Below are positions 8,338-17,241 of a stretch of DNA of 64,000 bases, in pieces. A program made the translations under genes and the position numbers. The DNA comes from Streptomyces sp. NBC_01551. GTDB taxonomy: Bacteria; Actinomycetota; Actinomycetes; Streptomycetales; Streptomycetaceae. Every line of letters starts with the position of its first letter. Position 1 is the stretch's first letter. The DNA is taken from positions 5,793,501 to 5,857,500 of the forward strand of contig NZ_JAPEPX010000001.1 of assembly GCF_026339935.1 (NCBI RefSeq). The letters are read 5' to 3'. The notes below the pieces were generated by a model. The model searched no databases. It was not told the DNA's origin and saw only the letters and a program-made list of their open reading frames with translations.

Positions 8338-11097
8338 TCAGGGCGTCGGCCGCGGATGAAGGGGGCAGTCGGCGCGGCGCGAGGGGGGCACGGTCGGCGG
8401 CAGGCCGTCGGCCGGGCCGTCCGAGAGCTGCCACGCGGTGCGGATGGAGCCGATCAGATGCCGAGCGCTGTACGGCGAGACCTCCAGCTCCTGACGGGCC
8501 TCGCCGAGCAGATCCAGGTCCCCTTCCGGACCCCGCGCCTCCGCCGCGGCCCGCCGGCGGGCGAGGTCACCCTCGCCGAAGACGTCGAGCAGCGTCAGGG
8601 AGAACAAGACGTACGCCGACGCCTCGTCGATGAGTTCCCGGGCCTCTTCCGGCAGCTCCGCGGCCGCCTCTTCCCCCAGATGCCGGCGCAGATCGTGGAA
8701 AGCCACGTGCTCCAGCGCCCGCCGGAGCTCGGCGGAGCCACAGGGGCAGCCCGGACGCAGATGGCCCATCAGGTTCCGGAACGCGACCAGGATCGCGCTG
8801 GTCCGCGGCGTCCACCGCTGCTTGCTCAGGAGCGTGCGGATGCCGGCGAGCGTGTCGGCGAGCTCTTCGAGGATCAACTGGCGGGCGATGTCGGTGAGTT
8901 CGATGAACCGGGTCTTGTCCTTGATCTCGTCCAGACGCAGCCCGTAGCGGATGAGATCCCTGGGTATGCCGCCCGAGAGGGCGTGCGTGAGCACCTTGTA
9001 GGGCTCGGACAGACCCGATGCCCGGCGCCCCAGGATCTCCTTGGACTCCTCCAGCGTGCAGGGCAGGACGTGCACGATGTCGTCCAGCGAGCTGTCGGTG
9101 ACCCCGCGGTGAGGAAGCCCCCGGCGCACGAAGGAGGCGCCGACGTCCTCGGCGACCGAGATCAGGTAGTGGACGTGCGGCACACCGAGAATGGCCTTGA
9201 TCTCGCTCAGGAACGCGAGCGCCTGGGTGTCGGAGCCCAGCCGGTCCACCTCGTCGATCGCGATGACCACCCGCTGCTCCAGCCGGTGCTGCTCGTCGGC
9301 GATCCTCGTCAGCAGGTCGCGGAAGTCGGACACCAGCTCGGGGAAGTTCGGCGGCAGGGTCGACAGTGAGGTCGTCTGCGTGGTGAGGAACTGCGGGACA
9401 CCGGAGGCGACCGCGGAGGACGCCGTCTGCGCGGTCTGGAGCCGGTAGAGCTTGTCGCGGCATGCGGTGACGAGGGGCGGGGGCGGGGCCTTGGGGCTCC
9501 ACAGGGCCACCTTGATCAGCAGCAGCCCCACGATGATGCCGGCGAGACGGAGGGGATTCTCCGGGTCCGTCGCGATCGCCTGGGGCAGGGGCCTGGTGAA
9601 GACCAGCGCGAGTGCGACGAGGCATACGACGAGAGCGACGCGGCTTCGGAGGTACATGCCGACGAGGCGGCGCTGCCCGCTGGTTCTCCACTCCCATTCG
9701 GGGGACAGACTCGCGAACGCCGCGAACGACATGACCAACAGCAAGAGCGCCAGCGGGCCGTCCCGGCCGCTGATCTTCCCCAGGGTGGCGCGCAGACCGT
9801 CGTCGAAGAACAGCGACGCGAAGCCGGCGATGATCAGCGCCGCGCCGACGGCGAGCGAGGCGTACCAGGCACCCCGGCGGGCGGTCGCCCACCACTGCCA
9901 CCGCCTCAGATGCCACAGCAGAACGCCGGCGAGGACGATGAGGACGGCCGCCCCGATCCGCTCTCCCCGCCATGTGCCGAGCGCCACGTCCGCCGCCCCG
10001 TGCCAGAGCTCCGCCGCGTGCGCGCGCACGGACCGCTCGTGTCTGGCCGCGAGGGCGCGCACGCTCGACGCCACGCCGAGCACGACGAGCGCGCCCGCCG
10101 CGAGCCCGAAGGCCAGCAGGGGCAGCGCCTTGCGGAGTGCGGGGAGCAGGCGGCGTGCCGCTCTGCCGAACGCGGAGAGCCGGGTGAACGAGGGAGGGAC
10201 GTAGCCCCGGTGGACGATGTACCTCTCGCAGGTCCTGACGTAGAGGGACAGCAGGAAGTCGTACGGCGAGTACGTGGCCGGTGCCTGCGCGACGACCGCG
10301 AACCCGGCGTCGTTCGCGCAGGTTTCCAGCAGGGTCGTCTTGCCCGCGCCCCGGGATCCGCTGACGGCGATGGTCCCGCCGCTTTCCAGCTGGGCGACCT
10401 TGCGGGCGAGGCTCCGGGCGGCCCGGCTGTCGATCACGTACTGGGGATTGCGCGGCGAGCGCAGGCCGGCGTAGCTGTCGGCGAGGAGCAGCGAGTCGTG
10501 GTCGTCACCGAGGAGCGCCCGCACCACACGGTCGACGAGGGGGCGCACCCCGTTCTCCAGGAGGTCTCGGCGCCAGGAGTCTTCGGCCCACGCGGTTCTT
10601 CTCCTCCCGAGGAGGATGCGGGGCCTCAGCGCCCACTCCCGGAGGTTGAGCAGGACGTGCATGCGCCACACCGGGTGCCGCCAGATCACCGTGGCGGTCA
10701 GGGGAGGGATCACGGAGACGGCGAGGGCCGTCGTCCAGGATGCGAAGACGAGGAACACGAGGGCCGGCAGCGTGGTCGCGCCAAGAAGCACGGTGGCGGG
10801 ATGCGTCCCGCTGCGGAGGTAGTCGAGCCGTCGGCTCAGCTCCTGCCCCTCTTCGAGCAGCGAGCGGAAGCGCGTCTGGGTGTCCCGGCAGGGTTCGACG
10901 GCCCGCGCGACATTGGCCTCGGTGAGCATGGCCGCGCGGGCGTTCTCCCTGGTCGCCAGGGGACGCACGTCCAGGCGCCTCGCCATCGCCGACTCGGCCA
11001 GGCAGGCGTCCACCACGGCGAGGTACACCTCCGCTTCCCGCTCCAGGGCGAAGAAGCCGGCGACCTGCCATGCGCGGCGCGGTCGGGATCGGGGCAT
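8338..11097 (-). CDS. KAP-family membrane P-loop NTPase
   Basis: 919 residues. A helical N-terminus and two hydrophobic segments (about 105-145) precede Walker A GSRGAGKT (247-254). Between Walker A and Walker B (RVVIAIDEVDRLG, D615) lies an inserted block of about six hydrophobic segments (around 320-530); membrane helices inside the P-loop domain are the hallmark of KAP NTPases. The C-terminal helical part has GGIPRDLIRYGLRL. KAP proteins are inner-membrane STAND-like ATPases; the plasmid F exclusion protein PifA is the best-known bacterial example, and the family is sporadic and transferred. The gene follows an uncharacterised 494-aa gene by 55 bp in the same direction, so the two are probably one unit. 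A phage-exclusion role is an inference from the family. Confidence 0.82.
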   Translation of the reverse strand: MPRSRPRRAWQVAGFFALEREAEVYLAVVDACLAESAMARRLDVRPLATRENARAAMLTEANVARAVEPCRDTQTRFRSLLEEGQELSRRLDYLRSGTHPATVLLGATTLPALVFLVFASWTTALAVSVIPPLTATVIWRHPVWRMHVLLNLREWALRPRILLGRRRTAWAEDSWRRDLLENGVRPLVDRVVRALLGDDHDSLLLADSYAGLRSPRNPQYVIDSRAARSLARKVAQLESGGTIAVSGSRGAGKTTLLETCANDAGFAVVAQAPATYSPYDFLLSLYVRTCERYIVHRGYVPPSFTRLSAFGRAARRLLPALRKALPLLAFGLAAGALVVLGVASSVRALAARHERSVRAHAAELWHGAADVALGTWRGERIGAAVLIVLAGVLLWHLRRWQWWATARRGAWYASLAVGAALIIAGFASLFFDDGLRATLGKISGRDGPLALLLLVMSFAAFASLSPEWEWRTSGQRRLVGMYLRSRVALVVCLVALALVFTRPLPQAIATDPENPLRLAGIIVGLLLIKVALWSPKAPPPPLVTACRDKLYRLQTAQTASSAVASGVPQFLTTQTTSLSTLPPNFPELVSDFRDLLTRIADEQHRLEQRVVIAIDEVDRLGSDTQALAFLSEIKAILGVPHVHYLISVAEDVGASFVRRGLPHRGVTDSSLDDIVHVLPCTLEESKEILGRRASGLSEPYKVLTHALSGGIPRDLIRYGLRLDEIKDKTRFIELTDIARQLILEELADTLAGIRTLLSKQRWTPRTSAILVAFRNLMGHLRPGCPCGSAELRRALEHVAFHDLRRHLGEEAAAELPEEARELIDEASAYVLFSLTLLDVFGEGDLARRRAAAEARGPEGDLDLLGEARQELEVSPYSARHLIGSIRTAWQLSDGPADGLPPTVPPSRRADCPLHPRPTP

Positions 11098-11152
11098 GGA
11101 CGCAGGGCCTTTCGGGAGAGACGTCGGTCAGCGTGGGTGGGGACGGCGGCGG

Positions 11153-12637
11153 TCAGGACGAGAGGCGCACGCGTATGAGCTCCCGGCGCGAGATGCGCGT
11201 TCCCCGCTTGTGCTTGATCCGGAAGTACTCCCGGAGTCCTGGCTCGTCCGCGTCGTCGTCGAAGGTGACGGCGTGTGCGCTCCCGTCGTCGAGCAGCCGC
11301 CCGACGCACTCGGAGAGCGTGGTGGGCCCCGTGCCGCGGTACCCCCAGGACAGCCCCGGGGCGCCCATGGCGGGGGCCGGGTACAGCACGCCGTCGCTGG
11401 TGCGCACCCAGATCGGGTCGTCCAGGATGACTTCCTTGAGGACGGACCCCGCCGGAAGGCGCTTGGGGGCCCGTCCGATGTAGGTGATCTCGCGGGCGTC
11501 ACGGAAGATGAACTTCCCCTTGACGGCGACCACGGGGCTTCCGGTCGCCGGATCGACGAAGGTGCCCACGGTGTCGTAGTCCTCCTCCCACATCCGGTGG
11601 AGGGCGGTCGGCGGCACGGCACGCAGCCGGTTGATCCACTCGGCCGCGGCTCGGCTGACATTCGTCCGCATCACGTTGAACGTGCCCCCGTACGGAAGGT
11701 CCTCCGCGCCGCTCCACTGGCTGACCTGTTCCAAGCACTCCACCGCCAAGTCGTCGGTGCGCGCGCAGAGTTCGGCGAGGCCGGCGCCGACGATGTCGTC
11801 CGTGGCGACCTGCGCGAGACCGGGGTCGGCTGCCGTCTCCGGCACGGCCGGGAACACCATGGAGGCCGCCACCCTCCCAGCCCGACCACGGAGGTCCGCC
11901 ATCTCTTTCAGGGCGCCGTCCGCGGCTCCGGCCCGGATCCGGTGGCCGATCGTGAAACAGGCACGCCGGAGCGGGGAGCCTTCGGGCTCCTGCCGCGCCA
12001 GCGTGTAGAGCGGCTCCCAGGAGGGGGAGGTGACCACTTCCACGCGCCGGGGTTCGTCTCCCGGCCGCCATGTGGTCAGGTGCTCCTCGCGGCGCAGTGC
12101 ATCGGGCCACCACGGGACGCCCGTCCCCAGATGTGCCGCCAGCTCCGCCCAGGACGGGTGGTAGACGAGCTCGGGCCGCTCCCGGTCGACCGCGCGCAGC
12201 TCGGGCCCGTCGAGGTCGTGGGCGTAGCCGACGGCGACGACGGTGTCGGCGTCGTCGTGAAGGTCGAGGAGTCCGCGTTCCGCGTCGATCCAGTCGTACA
12301 GGGGGTAGGCCACGCCGACGACCACACCCTGTGGCGTCCGCCACAGCCCGGTGAAGCGGTCGGCGCGGTCGCTCGCGTCGTCCCGTGGGGCCCGGCACGC
12401 ACCGCCGAGGTATTGGGGCTGGGCCGGGGCCGCCGGGCGCAGGAGCAGGGGGCCCTTGCCCGCCAGTCCGGGATGTCCGGTGGCGAGCCAGCGGCCGAAG
12501 GCGTGCCCGGACCACATCGTCTCGCCGCCGGTGCGGGCGGGATCGAGCGGGGAGGGCATGCCGGTCGCGAGGCTCGCCCACGCGGCCTCCGACAGGCGGA
12601 ACACGTCCTTCAGCTCCGCCGCGGTCAGCTTCTCCAA
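11153..12637 (-). CDS. Uncharacterised protein partnered with the KAP NTPase
   Basis: I do not recognise this 494-residue protein. The start chosen is TTG at 12637 because GGAGGGGGG lies just before it; an in-frame GTG at 12718 has no such site. Residues 3-45 (LTAAELKDVFRLSEAAWASL, then a basic and aromatic hairpin and GRWLATG) look like an excisionase or MerR-like helix-turn-helix with a wing, so DNA binding is possible. The middle is globular and rich in Trp, Asp and Glu; the C-terminal third has short beta-like segments and ends in a basic RISRRELIRVRL. No membrane segment or catalytic motif is evident. It sits 55 bp before the KAP gene, and its upstream region carries three tandem 8-bp repeats. 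It could be the sensor, adaptor or regulator of the KAP protein. Confidence 0.75.
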   Translation of the reverse strand: MEKLTAAELKDVFRLSEAAWASLATGMPSPLDPARTGGETMWSGHAFGRWLATGHPGLAGKGPLLLRPAAPAQPQYLGGACRAPRDDASDRADRFTGLWRTPQGVVVGVAYPLYDWIDAERGLLDLHDDADTVVAVGYAHDLDGPELRAVDRERPELVYHPSWAELAAHLGTGVPWWPDALRREEHLTTWRPGDEPRRVEVVTSPSWEPLYTLARQEPEGSPLRRACFTIGHRIRAGAADGALKEMADLRGRAGRVAASMVFPAVPETAADPGLAQVATDDIVGAGLAELCARTDDLAVECLEQVSQWSGAEDLPYGGTFNVMRTNVSRAAAEWINRLRAVPPTALHRMWEEDYDTVGTFVDPATGSPVVAVKGKFIFRDAREITYIGRAPKRLPAGSVLKEVILDDPIWVRTSDGVLYPAPAMGAPGLSWGYRGTGPTTLSECVGRLLDDGSAHAVTFDDDADEPGLREYFRIKHKRGTRISRRELIRVRLSS

Positions 12638-12690
12638 CTCGGCCCCCCTCCAAGATCCTTGACGCTGTTCATCATGAGGGAAGGGGCTGA

Positions 12691-12714
12691 CAACTCGATA
12701 ACTCGACAACTCGA
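12691..12714. repeat. Three tandem 8-bp iterons upstream of the KAP unit
   Basis: CAACTCGA, TAACTCGA and CAACTCGA follow one another without spacers, 54-77 bases upstream of the TTG start of the 494-aa gene. They are conspicuously AT-richer than the surroundings. An operator with three half-sites or a direct-repeat binding site is likely. Confidence 0.7.
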
Positions 12715-12718
12715 CCAC

Positions 12719-13057
12719 ATGGCCCCGGCCGCGGTGTCCGGAGCGCTCGTCATGAACCGCCGGAGGGCTCCCTCACCCTGTGTGACGGTGCGCGATGGTC
12801 GTAGGTCCCGCCCCGCCCCTTGGCCGGGCCGGCCGTGTTCGCACGTCACCCGCCCCGCGCGGATTCCCGCTCCGCCTCGTGCGTCGCCGCCGCAACTCCC
12901 CTCCGTGCCGTATGTCCGCATTTGCGGTGACTTTGTGAGTGAAGCAGAACACTCTCCGCAAGGCATTGCGCATGGATCCCGGAAGCCGGGGCAGGCGGCC
13001 GGATCGTGCCGGTCTGACCGGCAGGGGGATCGCAAGCACGGAAAGGCCATACGCAAC
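12719..13057. promoter_or_regulatory. Divergent intergenic region with a betaine-operon operator candidate
   Basis: This stretch separates the KAP unit from betB and holds no gene I can support. It contains the inverted repeat CCGCA-TT-TGCGG (12916-12927), which is placed to act as an operator or promoter element for the bet operon 130 bases downstream. The betB ribosome site is a weak GGAAAGG about 10 bases before its GTG. Confidence 0.4.
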
Positions 13058-14566
13058 GTGACGGCAGCACAACAGACCATCCATGTGGGCGGAGAGTGGC
13101 GCACAGCACTGTCCGGGGCCACGCGCGAGATCATCGACCCCGTCGACGCGACCGCCTTCGCGGTCGTGGCGGAGGGCGGCGTTCAGGACACGGACGACGC
13201 CGTGGCGGTGGCGCGCGCCGCGTTCGACGACGGTGCCTGGCCGCGTACGCCGGTCGCCGAGCGGGCCGCCCTGCTGCGTCGGGTCGCCGCCCTGCTGGAG
13301 CGAGACCGCGAGCGGATCGGCGCCCTGGAGAGCCAGGACGCGGGCAAGACGCTGGAGGAGGGCCGCGTCGACGTCGACTGCGTCCGCGACGCCTTCCTCT
13401 ACTTCGCGGACCTCGTGGCGAACGAGGCCGCCGCACGGGTCGTCGACGCCGGTTCGGACGAGATCCACAGCGTCGTCGTGCACGAGCCGGTCGGGGTCTG
13501 CGCCCTGATCACGCCGTGGAACTACCCGCTGCTCCAGGCCAGCTGGAAGATCGCTCCCGCCCTCGCCGCCGGCAACACGTTCGTGATCAAGCCCAGCGAG
13601 ATCACCCCGCTGTCCACCGTCGTACTGGTCGAACTGCTCCTGGAAGCGGGACTTCCGCTCGGCGCGGCCAACATCGTCACCGGCCCCGGCGACACCGTCG
13701 GCGCCCGGCTCGCCGAACACCCCGACGTCGACCTCGTCTCGTTCACGGGCGGCCTCGTCAGCGGTACGAAGGTCGCCAGGGCGGCCGTCGACAGCGTGAA
13801 GAAGGTCGCCCTCGAACTGGGCGGCAAGAACCCCAACGTCGTGTTCGCCGACGCCTGTTCGACGCCCGAAGGGTTCGACACCGCCGTCGACCAAGCACTC
13901 AACGCCGCCTTCATCCACAGCGGCCAGGTCTGCTCCGCCGGCTCCCGCCTCATCGTCGAGGAGCCGCTGCGCGAGCGTTTCGTCGCCGAACTCGCCCGCC
14001 GGGCCGAACTGATCCGCCTGGGACGCGGCACCGACGAGGGTGTCGAGTGCGGTCCGCTGGTCTCCGCCGCCCAGCTGGCGAGGACACAGGGCTACGTCGC
14101 CTCCGCCCTCGCCGAGGGCGCGGTCCTGCGGGCCGGCGGCGAGAAGCCGGCCGGTCCCGGCTACTTCTTCCGCCCCACGGTCCTGGACCGCTGCCACCGC
14201 GGCATGCGCGTCGTCCGCGAGGAAGTCTTCGGCCCCGTCCTCACCGTGGAGACCTTCCGCACCGAGGAAGAGGCCGTCGCCCTCGCCAACGACACCGAGT
14301 ACGGCCTCGCCGGAGCGGTGTGGACCTCCGACGAGCACCGCGCCCAGCGCGTCGCGGCCCGGCTGCGCCACGGCACCGTCTGGATCAACGACTTCCACCC
14401 CTACCTGCCGCAGGCGGAATGGGGCGGTTTCGGGAAGTCCGGCATCGGCCGCGAACTGGGCCCCGGCGGCCTCGCCGAATACCGCGAGGCCAAGCACATC
14501 TACCGGAACCTCGCCCCGCGCCCCGTGCGCTGGTTCGCGGGCACGACGGAGAAGGACCAGGCATGA
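13058..14566 (+). CDS. betB: Betaine-aldehyde dehydrogenase
   Basis: 502 residues of the NAD(P)-dependent aldehyde dehydrogenase superfamily. The signatures are TPWNYPLLQASWKIAPALAAG, the catalytic general base E253 in LELGGKNP, the catalytic cysteine C292 in HSGQVCSAGSRL, and EEVFGPVL near the cofactor site. It oxidises betaine aldehyde to glycine betaine, the second step of choline oxidation; the assignment rests on the choline dehydrogenase gene that overlaps it by 4 bp and the betaine importer behind that. The start is the GTG at 13058, with GGAAAGG upstream; translation beyond it runs into the promoter. It is the first gene of a five-gene operon for compatible-solute synthesis and uptake. 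Confidence 0.92.
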   Translation: MTAAQQTIHVGGEWRTALSGATREIIDPVDATAFAVVAEGGVQDTDDAVAVARAAFDDGAWPRTPVAERAALLRRVAALLERDRERIGALESQDAGKTLEEGRVDVDCVRDAFLYFADLVANEAAARVVDAGSDEIHSVVVHEPVGVCALITPWNYPLLQASWKIAPALAAGNTFVIKPSEITPLSTVVLVELLLEAGLPLGAANIVTGPGDTVGARLAEHPDVDLVSFTGGLVSGTKVARAAVDSVKKVALELGGKNPNVVFADACSTPEGFDTAVDQALNAAFIHSGQVCSAGSRLIVEEPLRERFVAELARRAELIRLGRGTDEGVECGPLVSAAQLARTQGYVASALAEGAVLRAGGEKPAGPGYFFRPTVLDRCHRGMRVVREEVFGPVLTVETFRTEEEAVALANDTEYGLAGAVWTSDEHRAQRVAARLRHGTVWINDFHPYLPQAEWGGFGKSGIGRELGPGGLAEYREAKHIYRNLAPRPVRWFAGTTEKDQA

Positions 14567-16089
14567 ACGACCAGCACGTGTACGACTACGTCGTCGTCGG
14601 CGGCGGCACCGCGGGATCCGTGATCGCCTCCCGGCTGACCGAGGACCCCGATGTCAGCGTCGCCGTCATCGAGGGCGGCCCCAGCGACGTGGGCCGCGAC
14701 GACGTCCTCACCCTGCGCCGCTGGATGGGGCTCCTCGGCGGTGAGCTGGACTACGACTACCCCACCACCGAACAGCCCCGGGGCAACTCGTACATCCGCC
14801 ACAGCCGTGCGCGGGTGCTGGGCGGTTGTTCCTCGCACAACACCCTCATCGCGTTCAAGCCCCTCCCCTCCGACTGGGACGAGTGGGCGCAGGCCGGCGC
14901 CGACGGGTGGGACGCGGCGGCCATGGATCCCTACTTCGCCCGGCTGCGCAACAACATCGTCCCCGTCGGCGAGGCCGACCGGAACGCGATCGCCCGGGAC
15001 TTCGTCGACGCGGCGCAGAGCGCGCTCGGCGTGCCGCGCGTCGAGGGCTTCAACAAGCGCCCCTTCCACGAGGGCGCCGGCTTCTTCGACCTCGCCTACC
15101 ACCCGGAGAACAACAAGCGCTCGTCCGCGTCGGTCGCCTACCTGCACCCGTTCCTGGACCGGCCGAACCTGCACATCGCCCTGGAGACCTGGGCGTTCCG
15201 CCTGGAGCTGGAGGGCACCCGCGCCACGGGCGTGCACATCCGTACCAAGGAGGGCGCGGAGCACGTCGTACGCGCCCGGCGCGAGGTCCTGGTGTGCGCC
15301 GGGGCCGTGGACACCCCGCGCCTGCTGCTGCACTCGGGCATCGGGCCGCGCGCCGACCTGGAGAAGCTCGGCATCCCCGTCGTGCACGACCTGCCGGGCG
15401 TCGGGGAGAACCTGCTAGACCACCCCGAGTCGGTCATCGTGTGGGAGACGCACGGTCCGATCCCGGAGAACTCCGCGATGGACTCCGACGCCGGCCTGTT
15501 CGTCCGCCGGGACCCGGCGTCCGAGGGTCCGGACCTGATGTTCCACTTCTACCAGATCCCCTTCACCGACAACCCCGAGCGCCTGGGCTACGAACGGCCC
15601 GCGCACGGCGTGTCGATGACCCCGAACATCCCCAAGCCGCGCAGCCGCGGCCGGCTCTACCTGACCAGCGCCGACCCCGCGGACAAGCCCGCGCTCGACT
15701 TCCGGTACTTCACCGACGAGGACGACTACGACGGCCGGACCCTCGTCGACGGCATCCGCATCGCCCGGCAGATCGCGGCGAGCCAACCGCTGGCCGGATG
15801 GCTCAAGCGCGAGGTGTGCCCGGGGCCCGAGGTGACCTCCGACGAGGAGCTCAGCGCGTACGCCCGCCACGTCGCGCACACCGTCTACCACCCGGCCGGC
15901 ACCTGCCGGATGGGAGCCGTCGACGACGAACTCGCCGTCGTCGCGCCCGACCTGAGGATCCGGGGCCTCGACGGCATCCGGATCGCCGACGCGTCCGTCT
16001 TTCCCACCATGACCGCCGTCAACCCCATGATCGGCGTGCTCATGGTCGGCGAGAAATGCGCCGACCTGCTGGGAGGCACCACCCGATGA
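14563..16089 (+). CDS. betA: Choline dehydrogenase (GMC oxidoreductase)
   Basis: 508 residues. The N-terminal FAD-binding Rossmann motif is [15 protein letters not shown], followed by the GMC signature around [12 protein letters not shown]; the substrate domain and the C-terminal active-site segment [13 protein letters not shown] and [13 protein letters not shown] complete the family. It oxidises choline to betaine aldehyde. Start and stop overlap the neighbours (ATGA with betB, ATGA with the ABC ATPase gene), so translation of the operon is coupled. Some family members oxidise other alcohols, but pairing with an aldehyde dehydrogenase and a betaine-type importer makes choline the likely substrate. 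Confidence 0.92.
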   Translation: MNDQHVYDYVVVGGGTAGSVIASRLTEDPDVSVAVIEGGPSDVGRDDVLTLRRWMGLLGGELDYDYPTTEQPRGNSYIRHSRARVLGGCSSHNTLIAFKPLPSDWDEWAQAGADGWDAAAMDPYFARLRNNIVPVGEADRNAIARDFVDAAQSALGVPRVEGFNKRPFHEGAGFFDLAYHPENNKRSSASVAYLHPFLDRPNLHIALETWAFRLELEGTRATGVHIRTKEGAEHVVRARREVLVCAGAVDTPRLLLHSGIGPRADLEKLGIPVVHDLPGVGENLLDHPESVIVWETHGPIPENSAMDSDAGLFVRRDPASEGPDLMFHFYQIPFTDNPERLGYERPAHGVSMTPNIPKPRSRGRLYLTSADPADKPALDFRYFTDEDDYDGRTLVDGIRIARQIAASQPLAGWLKREVCPGPEVTSDEELSAYARHVAHTVYHPAGTCRMGAVDDELAVVAPDLRIRGLDGIRIADASVFPTMTAVNPMIGVLMVGEKCADLLGGTTR

Positions 16090-17189
16090 ACACTCCGCCG
16101 CACACCACGACCCCGCACGCCGCGACCCCGTCGCAGACGTCCGCGGACTCCGTCTTCTCCGTACGAGACCTGTGGAAGGTCTTCGGTCCGAAGGCCGACC
16201 GCGTGCCCGCCGACAAGGAGCTCGCCTCCCTCGGCGCCGCCGAGCTGCGCGAGCGCACCGGCTGCACCGCGGCCGTCCGCGACGTCTCCTTCGACGTCCG
16301 CAAGGGCGAGGTCTTCGTCGTCATGGGCCTGTCGGGCTCGGGCAAGTCCACGCTCGTACGCTGCCTGACCCGGCTCATCGAGCCGACCTCGGGCAGCATC
16401 TCCATCGACGGCGAGGACGTGCTGTCCATGGACACCGGCCGGCTCCGCGAGCTGCGCCGGCACCGGGCGGCGATGGTCTTCCAGCACTTCGGGCTGCTGC
16501 CGCACCGGACGGTGCTCGACAACGTCGCCTACGGGCTGGAGATCCAGGGCGTGGGCCGCGGCGAACGGCGCGAGCGGGCGGCGGAGTTCATCACCAAGGT
16601 CGGTCTGGACGGCATGGAACAGCGCAGGCCGAGCCAGTTGTCCGGCGGCCAGCAGCAGCGCGTCGGCCTGGCCCGCGCACTCGCCGTGGACCCCGAAGTC
16701 CTGCTGTTCGACGAGCCGTTCAGCGCGCTGGACCCGCTCATCCGCCGGGACATGCAGGAGGAGGTCGTACGCCTGCACCGGGAGGAAGGCCGCACGATGG
16801 TCTTCATCACGCACGACCTGAGCGAGGCGCTGAAGCTCGGCGACCGCATCGCGCTCATGCGCGACGGCCGGATCGTGCAGCTCGGCACGCCGGAGGAGAT
16901 CGTGGGCGCCCCCGCCGACGACTACGTCAGGGACTTCGTCCGGGACGTGCCGCGCGAGCAGGTGCTGACCGTCCGCTCGGCGATGCGCCCCGCGCTCGCC
17001 GACGAGCGCGAGGCCGGTCCCGCGCTCGCCCCCAGCGCCACCGTCCACGAGGCCATCGAGGCCGTCGCCCGGACGGGCGAGAACGCGCGGGTCGTCGAGG
17101 ACGGCCGGTGCCTCGGTGTGGTCGACCACGCGGGACTCCTCGGTGTCGTCGCCGGGGTCCCGGCCGCGACAGGGAAGGCGGTGGCCTGA
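16086..17189 (+). CDS. Glycine betaine/proline ABC importer, ATPase (ProV/OpuAA)
   Basis: 367 residues. Walker A GLSGSGKS, the Q-loop [13 protein letters not shown], the ABC signature LSGGQQQR, Walker [14 protein letters not shown] and the switch histidine in FITHDL are all present. As in OpuAA/ProV, an N-terminal extension ([15 protein letters not shown]) precedes the nucleotide domain and a C-terminal region of about 100 residues ([13 protein letters not shown] onward) replaces a full tandem CBS module; in OpuA this part senses ionic strength. The gene starts inside the betA stop (ATGA). It powers uptake of betaine with the following permease and binding protein. Confidence 0.92.
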   Translation: MNTPPHTTTPHAATPSQTSADSVFSVRDLWKVFGPKADRVPADKELASLGAAELRERTGCTAAVRDVSFDVRKGEVFVVMGLSGSGKSTLVRCLTRLIEPTSGSISIDGEDVLSMDTGRLRELRRHRAAMVFQHFGLLPHRTVLDNVAYGLEIQGVGRGERRERAAEFITKVGLDGMEQRRPSQLSGGQQQRVGLARALAVDPEVLLFDEPFSALDPLIRRDMQEEVVRLHREEGRTMVFITHDLSEALKLGDRIALMRDGRIVQLGTPEEIVGAPADDYVRDFVRDVPREQVLTVRSAMRPALADEREAGPALAPSATVHEAIEAVARTGENARVVEDGRCLGVVDHAGLLGVVAGVPAATGKAVA

Positions 17190-17241
17190 TGTATCCCCAT
17201 ACGACCTGGCCGCCGCCGTGCGACACGGGGAGGTGTGGCCG

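Noticed and set aside
13096-14562. Plus-strand frame merging into betA from inside betB
   Set aside because: The betA protein begins at the ATGA overlap at 14563; the upstream part is a shifted frame of betB.
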